Part shown: piece by piece, positions 26,215 through 34,911 of the stretch | How the letters are laid out: every line of letters begins with the position of its first letter | Position numbering within the stretch: the stretch's first letter is position 1 | NCBI RefSeq assembly: GCF_014932895.1 | Contig: NZ_JACYOF010000009.1 | Span: forward strand, 103,578-167,577 | Source: Bacillus thuringiensis | GTDB lineage: Bacteria; Bacillota; Bacilli; Bacillales; Bacillaceae_G | Reading direction: 5' to 3' | Length of the DNA stretch: 64,000 nt | The notes under the pieces: generated by a model | The model's input: the letters and a program-made list of their open reading frames with translations, nothing else | The model's database searches: none | What the model was told of the DNA's origin: nothing | Position numbers and translations under genes: made by a program

Positions 26215-26258
26215 TTGTGTCTAAACGTACAATTTTCCCGAAATGATATGGGGTGACC
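26215..26258 (+). mobile_element. Tn3-family terminal repeat (type GGGGTCACC)
   Basis: GTGTCTAAACGTACAATTTT, CCCGAAATGATATGGGGTGACCCC: the outward end of the same Tn3-like type as at 8350-8397. It is followed directly by a second copy of the 20808-type hairpin tail (26263-26300). The stretch to 26700 has no recognisable gene. Confidence 0.6.
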
Positions 26259-26723
26259 CCTATGAGCGACTTATAAGAAGTCGCTTATGCCTTTTTAAAA
26301 TTACAAAAGTAGTTACAAAACTTACAAAAACTATTTTTATTATGGAAAGCACTTTAATATTGTTGTTAAGAAAACAAGGATGGACCCTATGGGAATTCAA
26401 AAGAATATGGAAGCAATATCATTTTCTGAGGGTAGTGAAGTAAAAGAGAATCTTTTGTCTCTAACATTATGAATGTAAAAATCGGTGTTAAACTTTTACT
26501 GTTATATGTCGTATTGGCTACTATTAATTATAAGACATCCGCATATGGTAAATTACCAGCAGACAGTTACGGGGTAAATTAACTCAACAAGAAACAAATG
26601 CTTTTGTAGATAACTTGTTTTCTTTCAGTAAGGTCATTAGATAGCTTATTTAACTTTTAAAAGTAATAATAAGGTTCTAAAAAATAACAATAAATTTTTA
26701 TAGATTATAGGAGTGTGTTAATA

Positions 26724-27035
26724 ATGATTGTAACAACAACTAATACTATTCAAGGTAAAGAAATTATTGATTATATAGGCATCGTAAACGGTGAAGCAAT
26801 TATGGGTGCAAATATCGTGCGCGACATCTTTGCTTCTGTTCGTGACGTTGTAGGTGGTCGTTCTGGTGCTTATGAAAGTAAATTAAAAGAAGCCCGTGAC
26901 ATTGCGATGGAAGAAATGAAACAAATTGCAACTCAAAAAGGAGCAAATGCAATTGTTGGTATCGATGTAGACTACGAAGTGATTCGCGATGGAATGTTAA
27001 TGGTTGCAATAAGCGGCACAGCTGTGCGTGTGTAG
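26724..27035 (+). CDS. YbjQ/UPF0145-family protein
   Basis: ATG 26724 is chosen (AGGAG ten bases upstream). The 103-residue protein ([20 protein letters not shown], then [34 protein letters not shown]) has the conserved pattern of the YbjQ family, pentamer-forming proteins annotated as heavy-metal-binding-like; their actual role is poorly known. It is monocistronic with a terminator at 27063. Confidence 0.9.
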   Translation: MIVTTTNTIQGKEIIDYIGIVNGEAIMGANIVRDIFASVRDVVGGRSGAYESKLKEARDIAMEEMKQIATQKGANAIVGIDVDYEVIRDGMLMVAISGTAVRV

Positions 27036-27062
27036 ATAGATAAAAAAATAGAAGCTAATTTG

Positions 27063-27116
27063 AACTGCAATTTTAATTGTTAGATATAACTAGCAATTGG
27101 ATTTGCAGTTTTTTTA
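27063..27116 (+). terminator. Terminator of the YbjQ gene
   Basis: AACTGCAA with AATTG pairs across to CAATT and TTGCAGTT, followed by seven T. Confidence 0.7.
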
Positions 27117-27229
27117 TGGGGAATTATTCCTTGAAAACAAAATCAGTTGCATCAATATGAAGAAACCTAGTTCATTCGTGACTCTTCTTTGTTTATTAAT
27201 AATTTGTAAAACTTAATAAAGAGTAGCAC

Positions 27230-27353
27230 CACATCGCTATCAAGCTAAGAAAATCAAATACCCCAAAAGAGAAAATTGGCATCTTCCGGTGAAAATGTAG
27301 AATTTTTTGTTTGAGGGTGTTATAAAATTCTTAAGTTGATGGGCATGTATGGT
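27230..27353. mobile_element. IS231-derived mini-element, about 125 bp
   Basis: Ends CACATCGCTATCAAGCTAAG and, inverted, CACCATACATGCCCATCAACTTAAG resemble IS231 terminal repeats. The roughly 80 bp between them has no coding sequence. A sister element of about 130 bp lies at 45813-45945 with the same variant left end (CGCTATnAAGCTAAG). These look like non-autonomous IS231 derivatives. Confidence 0.6.
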
Positions 27354-27427
27354 GACCCTTAATGGGTTATTTTCACCTAACATAGAACTAACATTCCATC
27401 TGTTATAATGAGATGGGAGGGATAGAT

Positions 27428-28102
27428 TTGAGATTATTAATTGTAGAAGATGAAAAAATGCTTTCAGACGTTTTAACTAAAGGTTTAAAATTAGAGGGCT
27501 ATGCTGTGGATCAATCATTTGATGGTGAAGATGCTATCTTTCAAATAGAAGTAAATCAATATGATTTGGTGGTTTTGGATTTAAATCTGCCCAAAAAAGA
27601 TGGGTTAGAAGTATTGGCACACATCAGAGCTCAGCAGGAAATAATAAAGACAATCATATTATCTGCTCGCGTCTCCATTGAAGATAGGGTTAAAGGTATC
27701 GAACAAGGTGCAGATGATTATTTAATTAAACCATTTGATTTTGGAGAACTATCTGTTAGAATTAGAAATTTACTGCATAGAGAATTCAAACAGATCCCTT
27801 TAGATATTCAATTTTTCAACTTAACTTTACAGACAAAAAATAAAAAAATTGTTACAAAAGATAAAGAGTTAGAATTGACAAATAAAGAATTTGGAATCAT
27901 AGAATATTTAGTTTTTAATCGTGGCAGAGTAATTAGTGCAGAAGAAATAATAGATCATGTATGGAATGATGAAGTTAATCCTTTTTCTAGTTCACTAAGG
28001 TATCATATATCAGTTTTAAAGAAAAAAATGCGAGAAGTTTTTAACGTAGAAATTATAGAAACAGTAAGAGGTCAAGGGTATATAATCGAAGAGGAGAAAT
28101 AG
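27428..28102 (+). CDS. OmpR-family response regulator of the efflux island
   Basis: The TTG at 27428 is preferred (GGGAGGG seven bases upstream), giving LRLLIVEDEKMLSDVL; a longer ATG frame starts inside the ribosome site. About 224 residues. Phosphoacceptor Asp in LVVLDLNLPKKDG, Thr/Ser in IILSARV, Lys in YLIKPFDF, and a winged helix ending ETVRGQGYII. It is the first gene of a six-gene operon with kinase, adaptor, permease, lipoprotein and ATPase (27428-32561), and probably controls it. Confidence 0.9.
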   Translation: MRLLIVEDEKMLSDVLTKGLKLEGYAVDQSFDGEDAIFQIEVNQYDLVVLDLNLPKKDGLEVLAHIRAQQEIIKTIILSARVSIEDRVKGIEQGADDYLIKPFDFGELSVRIRNLLHREFKQIPLDIQFFNLTLQTKNKKIVTKDKELELTNKEFGIIEYLVFNRGRVISAEEIIDHVWNDEVNPFSSSLRYHISVLKKKMREVFNVEIIETVRGQGYIIEEEK

Positions 28103-29236
28103 ATGAAGAGATTTAATAGATTATCACTTCAAATGAGAATAACAGTTTTGACAGGAATGATTTTAACAATTGTGTCTGTTGCAATGACTGTTTTTGCGAT
28201 TTCAAATGGTCAGCAATTAATTATGCCAGCACAAGAATCTGTGCCAGCAATGGAAACTATTTCACCAAATAATGAATTTATACCTTCCACAAATACAACT
28301 GATCAAATTGAAATGAAACAGACTTTTGATTATAGAAGTATTATTTTTGGCTTTTTTTCAATCGTTATTGGAACAGGGCTCGTTTATATTGTTTCTGGAC
28401 ATGCTATTAAACCTGTTATTGAATTAAAGAAAGGTATAGAAAAAATAGATGAATCAAATTTATCAGAACGGTTAGAAAAAAAAGATGCGAGTGAAGAAAT
28501 TATAAAGCTGACAGATAGTGTAAATCATATGTTAGATAGAATTGAAGAAGCATTTTCTAGACAAAAACAATTTGCAGCCAGTGCAGCTCATGAACTCAAA
28601 ACGCCTTTGAGTATTATGAAAGCAAGTTTACAAGTGACAAATAAAGAAATAGCTACTCAATCGGAAGAAGAGATTAAAAATAATGCGCTACAATTAAAAA
28701 ATATCAATCGATTAAGTCAAATTGTTGATGATTTGTTGCTTATTGCAAACACCACTCAATTTGTAGAAATTATCAATGAAGAAGTCTACTTAGATTTATT
28801 ATTAGAAGAAATAATAGAAGAATTATCACCTTTGTATCAAGAGTATCAGATTAATTTAGTTTTAAATTTAGAAGAGTGTATTATTATTGGAAATCCTGAT
28901 TTATTATATCGAGTTTTTTATAATCTAATTGAAAATGCCTACAAGTATAATGAATTGAATGGTGAAATTTGGATTAAAAGTTATTTAAAGAATGATGATT
29001 TAAAAATTGAAATTTGTAATACAGGAAAAACGATTGATAATAAACACATTAATCATTTAACGGATGCTTTTTACAGGGTAGATTCCTCTTGGTCTAGAGA
29101 ATATTCTGGCGCAGGTTTGGGTTTAACAATTGTAAAAAATATTTTAGAGAGACATGAAATAGAATGGTGCATTAAAAATGATAAAAATAATTTTACATGT
29201 ATTAATTTAATCCAGAGAAAGAGCAAAACTAGTTGA
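28103..29236 (+). CDS. Sensor histidine kinase of the efflux island
   Basis: A 377-residue kinase starting immediately after the regulator's stop. TM1 about residues 12-34, a short roughly 45-residue outside loop, TM2 about 77-97, HAMP, phospho-His in SAAHELKTPLSIMKASL, N-box NLIENAYKYN, and GAGLGLTIVKNILERH. The small extracellular loop suggests sensing at the membrane, as for antimicrobial-peptide sensors. A terminator separates it from the transport genes, which then have their own start region. Confidence 0.9.
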   Translation: MKRFNRLSLQMRITVLTGMILTIVSVAMTVFAISNGQQLIMPAQESVPAMETISPNNEFIPSTNTTDQIEMKQTFDYRSIIFGFFSIVIGTGLVYIVSGHAIKPVIELKKGIEKIDESNLSERLEKKDASEEIIKLTDSVNHMLDRIEEAFSRQKQFAASAAHELKTPLSIMKASLQVTNKEIATQSEEEIKNNALQLKNINRLSQIVDDLLLIANTTQFVEIINEEVYLDLLLEEIIEELSPLYQEYQINLVLNLEECIIIGNPDLLYRVFYNLIENAYKYNELNGEIWIKSYLKNDDLKIEICNTGKTIDNKHINHLTDAFYRVDSSWSREYSGAGLGLTIVKNILERHEIEWCIKNDKNNFTCINLIQRKSKTS

Positions 29237-29265
29237 TATTCCAACTAATTTTGCTCTTTTTTTTT
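29218..29265 (+). terminator. Terminator between regulatory and transport genes
   Basis: AAAGAGCAAAA-TAGTTG pairs with CAACTA-TTTTGCTCTTT, followed by further T. Confidence 0.85.
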
Positions 29266-29329
29266 ACCTAACGAAAATCTAACAATGAATTTGTTAAGCT
29301 GTTTTTAACTTAAAGAGAGGAGATATATA

Positions 29330-30160
29330 GTGAAAAAAAATAAACTAAAGAAATTTTTACTTTTTGCAACTTTTCTCATGATGATTGGTGGTTTTGGATT
29401 CTATCATTATTATGAAAAGAGACAAGAGGAACAAAAAATACCTGAATTATGGAGAGAGTATCCTGTAAGTAAGGGGAATATTACTTCTCATTTTGACGGT
29501 GGGGGAAAGGTCTTTTTTGATGAAACAACTTATACAAAACCATACTGGATGATGGTAGATAAAGTTTTTGTTAAAGAAGGGGATATCGTCAAAAAAGAAC
29601 AGCCTATTTTGAGAGATAGTTTAGGAAACGTCATCTTATCAGAAAGTAATGGTATTGTTACAAAAATTCAGGCCGAAAACAAAAAAGAAATTCAGTATAA
29701 ACAGCCAATTGTTACAATTGCAAATTCTGACAAAAAATCTGCTCGTATAAAAGTTAAGCAAGATAATATAAATGCTGTCGAAATAGGGCAAGAGGTTAAA
29801 TTGAATTTTATTGGGAATTCAAGTACTGAAGTAGCTAGTAAAGTGACTGAGATAAATGGTTTACCTAAAGATGGGCAAGAAGGGGTTGAATATGAGGTAA
29901 CAGTTCAATTTGATAATAATGAAGTAGTTCTTTTACCAGGAATGACTTGTTCAGCTAAGTTTATTGAAAAGAGTTTAACAGATGTGTTAACTATTTCAAA
30001 TAAGGCGATTCAAATAAAAAATGGTAAACAGTATGTTCAAATTCGTAATAAAAAAGAAGAAGTTAAACAAATAGAAATAAAAACAGGTTTCTCTGATGGC
30101 CGTGTCAGTGAAGTACTAGAAGGATTAAAAGAGGGCGATATAGCGGTTGTGAAAGGATGA
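29330..30160 (+). CDS. HlyD/MacA-type membrane-fusion (adaptor) protein
   Basis: GTG start with GAGAGGAG seven bases upstream; 276 residues. Membrane anchor about residues 8-25. Lipoyl/barrel-sandwich halves around MMVDKVFVKEGDIVKKEQPI and SNGIVTKIQAENKKEIQYKQ. Beta-barrel region (VKLNFIGNSSTEVASKV, LLPGMTCSAKF) and a C-terminal MPD-like domain. In Gram-positives such proteins pair with MacB-like permeases to export peptides or drugs. The operon permease follows 4 bp later. Confidence 0.85.
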   Translation: MKKNKLKKFLLFATFLMMIGGFGFYHYYEKRQEEQKIPELWREYPVSKGNITSHFDGGGKVFFDETTYTKPYWMMVDKVFVKEGDIVKKEQPILRDSLGNVILSESNGIVTKIQAENKKEIQYKQPIVTIANSDKKSARIKVKQDNINAVEIGQEVKLNFIGNSSTEVASKVTEINGLPKDGQEGVEYEVTVQFDNNEVVLLPGMTCSAKFIEKSLTDVLTISNKAIQIKNGKQYVQIRNKKEEVKQIEIKTGFSDGRVSEVLEGLKEGDIAVVKG

Positions 30161-30164
30161 AGCT

Positions 30165-31364
30165 ATGAATATTGTTGAATTAATTAGGATGATATTAACA
30201 AATTTAATTCAAAATAAATATAAAGTCATCCTGACTTCATTAGGAATTGTTATAGGAACTATGACCATTATTTCAGTAATAGCAATTGGTCAAGGTGGTG
30301 AAAAGAAAATTGAAGATCAGTTCAAAAATTTATCAGCTGAAACAATCTATATAAATTACCAACCACCACTAAATAATGATAAACAACAAAAAAAAGAGCG
30401 TTTAGGAATGAAAGAAATAGATGTAATCAAGGATGAAAATCCGTTATTAAAGAAAATATATTTACGAGAAATATTATATAGTGAAGTAAATGTGAATGGT
30501 AAGAAAAAAAGTGCGTCAATCGTAGGTGTAAGTGAAGGATATTCAGAAGTATCAAATTATGAAATAGAAAAAGGCAAAGACTTTTCTTTAACTGATTTTA
30601 CTGAAGGAACAAGATGTATTGTATTAGGAAACAATTTGGCAACTCAATATTTTGGTTCTTCAGAACAAGCATTGGATAAAGAGATTACTATTAAGGGTTA
30701 TTCTTACAAAGTTATAGGAGTGTTAAAGAAAATTTCTGATGGTCTTCAAGGAGTTAATCCAGACGATACGATATTTTTGCCTTATGAAACATTAAGTTTA
30801 AATGATTTAATTGGTGATCAGTCTATTCCACAGGGAGTAGCTTTAGCAACAGGTAAAGATAAAATAAATCCAGCGATGAAGCGTATTAAAAGTAGTTTAA
30901 ACTATGTCTTTGATGACAGCAACATGTATGAAGTAGAAGACGCTGGTAATAGAATTGATGCTTCTATGTCATCAGCTAAAACAATGAATGTTTTATTGAT
31001 ATCAATGGCAGTTATTGTATTTATCGTCAGTGGCATTGGCATTATGAATGTACTTTTTGTATCTGTCAATGAGCGAACGAAAGAGATTGGAATTTTAAAA
31101 GCAATTGGAACGAGTCAGCAGTATATATTAAAACTGTTTTTATATGAATCAATAGGAATAGGAGTAATGGGAGGAAGTTTCGGAGTAATACTTAGTTATA
31201 TATTATTACCATTCTTAAAAAACAGTAGTATTCCGGTACATGATAGTTTTCAAGGGAAAATAATAGCCATTGGGTTTGCTATTTTAACAGCAACTGTATT
31301 TGGCTTTTACCCCGCCTATAAGGCATCAAAACTCACACCAGTTAAGGCTCTAAATAAAAATTGA
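30165..31364 (+). CDS. MacB-type ABC transporter permease
   Basis: A 399-residue protein. TM1 about residues 18-40 (YKVILTSLGIVIGTMTIISV). A large extracellular MacB_PCD domain (residues 45-270). The FtsX core with three TM helices: NVLLISMAVIVFIVSGIGIM, then the NERTKEIGILKAIGTS coupling motif and the final TM pair. It needs the ATPase encoded at 31881. Putative function: export or resistance to a peptide or other antimicrobial. Confidence 0.9.
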   Translation: MNIVELIRMILTNLIQNKYKVILTSLGIVIGTMTIISVIAIGQGGEKKIEDQFKNLSAETIYINYQPPLNNDKQQKKERLGMKEIDVIKDENPLLKKIYLREILYSEVNVNGKKKSASIVGVSEGYSEVSNYEIEKGKDFSLTDFTEGTRCIVLGNNLATQYFGSSEQALDKEITIKGYSYKVIGVLKKISDGLQGVNPDDTIFLPYETLSLNDLIGDQSIPQGVALATGKDKINPAMKRIKSSLNYVFDDSNMYEVEDAGNRIDASMSSAKTMNVLLISMAVIVFIVSGIGIMNVLFVSVNERTKEIGILKAIGTSQQYILKLFLYESIGIGVMGGSFGVILSYILLPFLKNSSIPVHDSFQGKIIAIGFAILTATVFGFYPAYKASKLTPVKALNKN

Positions 31365-31379
31365 AAGTAGGAAAAACAA

Positions 31380-31862
31380 ATGAAAAAAATAGGTTATTTA
31401 GTAGGTGCATTCTCATTATTCTTTTTAATAACGGGGTGTAAAAATGTTACAGAAAAAAATAATACAGAACAATCAACAAATAAAATGCAATCAGTTGAAA
31501 AAGAGGAGCAATCGGCTCAAACAGATATTAAATTTGGGAAAGTTACTAAGATAGTAGGTAATGAATTAGAACTAAAAATAGGAAAAAATCCAATTGAAGA
31601 AGAGAAAGTAAGTGAAGAAAAGTCTGACTCTAATAATAAGGGAGAGGTTCCAGCAGCAAAATCAAGTGAAGCAAAATCGGTAGAGGATCTTCCAAAAGAA
31701 TTGGAATACACAGGTGAGGAAATGAGTCTTAAGGTTAATGCAGGTGTTGAAGTTGTTGATCAAGGAAAAAAAGCTAATTTAACTGCAATAAAGAAAGGTG
31801 CGATTGTTGTGGTAGAAATTGATAAGAAAGAAAAGGTTAAAACAATTATGATTATTAATTAA
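31380..31862 (+). CDS. Lipoprotein of the efflux operon
   Basis: A 160-residue protein with a lipoprotein signal (LFFLITGC, lipid-modified Cys20) followed by a Glu/Lys/Ser-rich low-complexity stretch. A C-terminal beta region follows (EMSLKVNAGVEVVDQGKK, LTAIKKGAIVVVEID). Lipoproteins at this place in MacAB-like Firmicute operons are common, and their role is unclear. It starts 15 bp after the permease. Confidence 0.8.
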   Translation: MKKIGYLVGAFSLFFLITGCKNVTEKNNTEQSTNKMQSVEKEEQSAQTDIKFGKVTKIVGNELELKIGKNPIEEEKVSEEKSDSNNKGEVPAAKSSEAKSVEDLPKELEYTGEEMSLKVNAGVEVVDQGKKANLTAIKKGAIVVVEIDKKEKVKTIMIIN

Positions 31863-31880
31863 GATAGGTGGTAACTATTT

Positions 31881-32561
31881 TTGAAAACAAATGATGTGAT
31901 TCAATTAAAAAAAATAAATAAAAGTTATCAGATTGGGAAAGAAGAAGTAAAAGTTTTAAATAATATTAACTTAAATGTTTATAAAGGTGAATATTTTGCC
32001 ATATTAGGAGCATCTGGTTCTGGAAAATCAACATTGATGAATATTATAGGGTGCATGGATTTAGCTGATTGTGGAGACTACTTATTAAATAATCAATTGA
32101 TTGGAACATATGATGATTCAGAGCTGGCAACGATAAGGAATCGAGAAATAGGCTTTATTTTTCAAAATTATCATCTAATACCTCAATATACAGTTCTTCA
32201 GAATATTATTTTACCACTCTTAGTAAGAGGGATGAAACGAAAAGAAGCACAAGAAAAAGCTGAAGAAATGATTCATCTGGTTGGTTTATCTGAGCGAACG
32301 TATCATAAACCCAAAGAATTATCTGGTGGACAACAACAAAGAGTAGCTATTGCTAGAGCATTAATTACAAAACCAACATTGCTTTTAGCTGATGAACCGA
32401 CAGGAGCATTAGATTCAACGACTGGACAGGAAATATTAGAGTTGTTTCAAAAATTGAATGATATGGGGAATACAATCATTGTGATAACTCATGATAATAT
32501 GGTTGCTAATCATGCAAGAAAAATATTAAGATTAACGGACGGGATTTTGTGTGAAAAGTAA
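31881..32561 (+). CDS. MacB/LolD-type ABC transporter ATPase
   Basis: TTG start with AGGTGG nine bases upstream; 226 residues. Walker A GASGSGKSTL, Q-loop FIFQNYHL, signature ELSGGQQQRVAIARAL, Walker B LLLADEPTGALD and H-loop VITHD are all intact. It energises the permease at 30165. An IS605-like mini-element begins 11 bp after the stop and ends the operon. Confidence 0.95.
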   Translation: MKTNDVIQLKKINKSYQIGKEEVKVLNNINLNVYKGEYFAILGASGSGKSTLMNIIGCMDLADCGDYLLNNQLIGTYDDSELATIRNREIGFIFQNYHLIPQYTVLQNIILPLLVRGMKRKEAQEKAEEMIHLVGLSERTYHKPKELSGGQQQRVAIARALITKPTLLLADEPTGALDSTTGQEILELFQKLNDMGNTIIVITHDNMVANHARKILRLTDGILCEK

Positions 32562-32571
32562 ATTATAATAA

Positions 32572-32962
32572 TTTATCGTTTTCCGACAGAAGACTCCTTC
32601 CTCAAAAATGTGAAGATGTGAAGCACCAATTTTAAGTGGGAGATGAAAGTCGGTTGGCATAAGTCAACATGTTTGCCATCATTTAATTGTACAGATTGCT
32701 CTTCGAAAACTGAAGATATGAGGTTGGTTGCAGAAAAACGTTGCAACCGTAAAATCTTCAACGTTCTATCGCCCCACGCTTGCCGAAGTTGCGAAAACCA
32801 AGCTAAAGTAGGCAGTGTGTGAGTCAACGTACTTGATAATTATGTTTTCACCGTAGGGACTACGGGTAGAGCCTGCTAAGATAACCGGTGGATACATCGG
32901 TGTTCGCAGGAATCTCCCACTTCAAACAGTCCGCAAGGACGTTAAGTGGTGAGTAGTTCAAA
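32572..32962 (+). mobile_element. TnpB-less IS200/IS605-like element, copy 3
   Basis: Plus-strand copy of the 390-bp element, from TTTATCGTTTTCC to GAGTAGTTCAA. Changes relative to copy 1 keep the RNA fold: ACCGGTG pairs with CATCGGT through a G-U wobble, and the loop GTAA has become GCAA (both GNRA). The inner frame (MKVGWHKSTCLPSFN, CTDC, CRSC) is shortened to about 58 codons by a base deletion. It is inserted directly behind the efflux operon. Confidence 0.7.
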
Positions 32963-32976
32963 TCATGTAATAGGGG

Positions 32977-33425
32977 TCACCTTATCAAAAAAAGAAAATT
33001 GTACGTTACGACACATTTGAACACAATTTAACCGGTTCCCTGTACGTTAAGGAACCGATTATTTATTTTATTACCTTTTTATTGGATTTTTGGCTCGTAA
33101 TGGTCTTAAATTATTAAAGTTTGTCTTGTGATTTAAGTTCCCAACATAATCACCTGTTAATGTAATATGCTCCCAACCAAGCGGAGATATATGTTGTAAA
33201 TATTCTTCGGGAATATCCACTCCCTTTGTACGCAAAGCATCAACAGCATGTGATATATATACTGTGTTCCATAATACAATAGCTGAAATTAGAAGTTGTA
33301 AACCACTTGCTCTATGGAATTAATCCTCATCAGAACGATCACGAATTTCTCCTAATCGATTAAAAAATACAGCTCGGGCAAGAGCATGTTTCGCCTCTCC
33401 TTTATTTAAACCCACATGTACGCGT
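32977..33425 (-). pseudogene. Tn3-family transposase 3' relic and terminus
   Basis: The terminus GGGGTCACCTTATC and following bases at 32977-33020 is joined to a minus-strand frame of about 110 codons. This frame reads [20 protein letters not shown], a stop after RDRSDED, then HRASGLQLLISAIVLWNTVY, DALRTKGVDIPEEYLQHISP, WEHITLTGDYVGNLN and NNLRPLR. This is the conserved C-terminus of Tn3-family TnpA. One in-frame stop (about 33322) and the missing 5' nine-tenths make it non-functional. Confidence 0.85.
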
Positions 33426-33637
33426 CTTCATTTTTTTATTCTCCTCTATATAATTTAAAAAACTAATACATCCCCAATAATTAAGTGATTTCCCCTTATG
33501 ATATTAATTCCTTATATTAGGATATGTTATTTTTCATATACAAATATAGGAAATTGATATACAGAGTATAATTAAATTATATTGAAAACATTTTAAAAAC
33601 GTTTGAATAGCATTTAAAATATATTGAATTTTTTTAT

Positions 33638-33855
33638 GGGGTGCCGTCAGGAAAATGCGGATTTACAACGTTAAGGTCGAAATTCTTGTATCAATAGGGT
33701 TTACTCTATTGGGGCCAATCGCTTTTGCATCAAATAAGGCTTACAAATGTCTCATATGATTTTTCTTGTAATCTTTATCGTTGTTAAACTCTTCATTTTT
33801 AACAGGATAAACAGCTTAAAGTTGTTGTAAATCTGCATTTTCGGGACGTTCCTCC
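33638..33855. mobile_element. Tn3-type mini-element (about 218 bp) with TTATG duplication
   Basis: Left end GGGGTGCCGTCAGGAAAATG then CGGATTTACAAC; right end, inverted, GGAGGAACGTCCCGAAAATG then CAGATTTACAAC. TTATG flanks both sides (33634-33638 and 33856-33860), while the uninterrupted leader copy E reads through this position. A 5-bp duplication and roughly 35-bp ends fit a Tn3-derived non-autonomous element. No ORF inside. Confidence 0.7.
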
Positions 33856-34078
33856 TTATGGATTAAAAAAGTTATATTCTCACCATATATATCAAGTTGT
33901 AACTATTATAATTACTCAAATGATATTAATTAATCATTTTATAAATATAATATTCCCAATCATATTAAGCAAGTGACAATAAAGTTATCGGATAAATAAG
34001 ATAAATTCTTACTATTTTCGACAAAATCTTACGATTTACGCATTAAAAATTTAATGTTTTAATAGAGGTGTAATTGGT

Positions 34079-34177
34079 ATGACCACTGAGAAAGGAGAAA
34101 ATTATACGAATAAAAGTACAATAAATTTGCAAGTAACATTATGTCAGTTTGAATTAACGCAATACTCAGTTATTTAA
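34079..34177 (+). CDS. Conserved leader micro-ORF (32 aa)
   Basis: ATG 34079, with AGAGGTG nine bases upstream, encodes MTTEKGENYTNKSTINLQVT and 12 more residues. The same region of leader D gives ITTKKGEDATNINSVPLEVT over exactly 32 codons. Copies B and E, and copy A after a one-base correction, give related peptides (TxKKGE, TNKS, VTLC). It may encode a leader peptide or a small effector, or the similarity may reflect conserved RNA only. Confidence 0.4.
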   Translation: MTTEKGENYTNKSTINLQVTLCQFELTQYSVI

Positions 34178-34335
34178 AGAGGATTTAGTATCACAAAAGT
34201 ATCACATTTGTAAAAAATGGCGTTTTAAGTTTCTACATGGCAAAAGTGATTTTATTTCAAAAATAAAAGTATAAGCAATGTACAATATAAGATTATTTTT
34301 TGTACCCTTGTAGAAATTAGAGAAGAAGAAATAGT

Positions 34336-34440
34336 ATGAAACGTATGGAAAAATCATTCCCGCAGCATTTGTATCAAGTACAGCTTTAATAGAAAAAAAA
34401 CACAGAATGTTGTATGGTAAACCCCAATATCATAAGTCAT
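34336..34440 (+). pseudogene. Relic of a secreted-protein gene behind leader C
   Basis: ATGAAACGTATGGAAAAATC begins a frame that is closed after 17 codons. Shifting by one base gives KIIPAAFVSSTALIEKKTQN, a signal-peptide-like sequence. It occupies the position of the toxin gene start in copy A. The rest, to 34911, is not interpretable. Confidence 0.45.
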
Positions 34441-34911
34441 GCAAGGGTGGCCCTATTCCTTGTGCTTCATATGAATCGCTATTAATCGCGTGTTTAGTTA
34501 TTTTTGTAACATCCTCCATATTCAATTAAACTTACAACTTGTTTTTTTTGAAATGGTATAAATTACTGTTGCTAAGTGGCCTGTCCACTAATAACAGCGT
34601 TAGTAGCATTTGAATAAAAACGTAGGCTAGATTCAGCTGAGATAAGAGGCTTAAACCCTCTTACCATCTTCAATATTCTAATTATACTGAAATTAAAAAT
34701 GAAATCTTTCGAAAACAACCTAGAAATGCAACAAAAATTGAGCATGTGACAAATGAAAAGATGAATCTTTTCCGATATTCTTGAAGCTTATTATATGTTC
34801 CAGAAGAACTAACAAGCAATTACATTTTACACTTAGAACAATCTAGGATTTTAGTTTTTTATAAAAGATTACTAGTATACTAGACAAAATTTAACATGAG
34901 GAGAGAGAGAA

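Larger units (their letters stand above)
33523..34330 (+). promoter_or_regulatory. PlcR-type leader, copy C, split by a mini-transposon
   Basis: TATGTTATTTTTCATA at 33523-33538 matches the PlcR box pattern except for T instead of A at position 6. Leader blocks then run to about 34300 (ending with GCAATGTACA as in copy A), interrupted by the element 33638-33855. The short frame 34079-34177 is intact. Downstream is a relic signal peptide (34336) rather than an intact gene. Confidence 0.75.
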
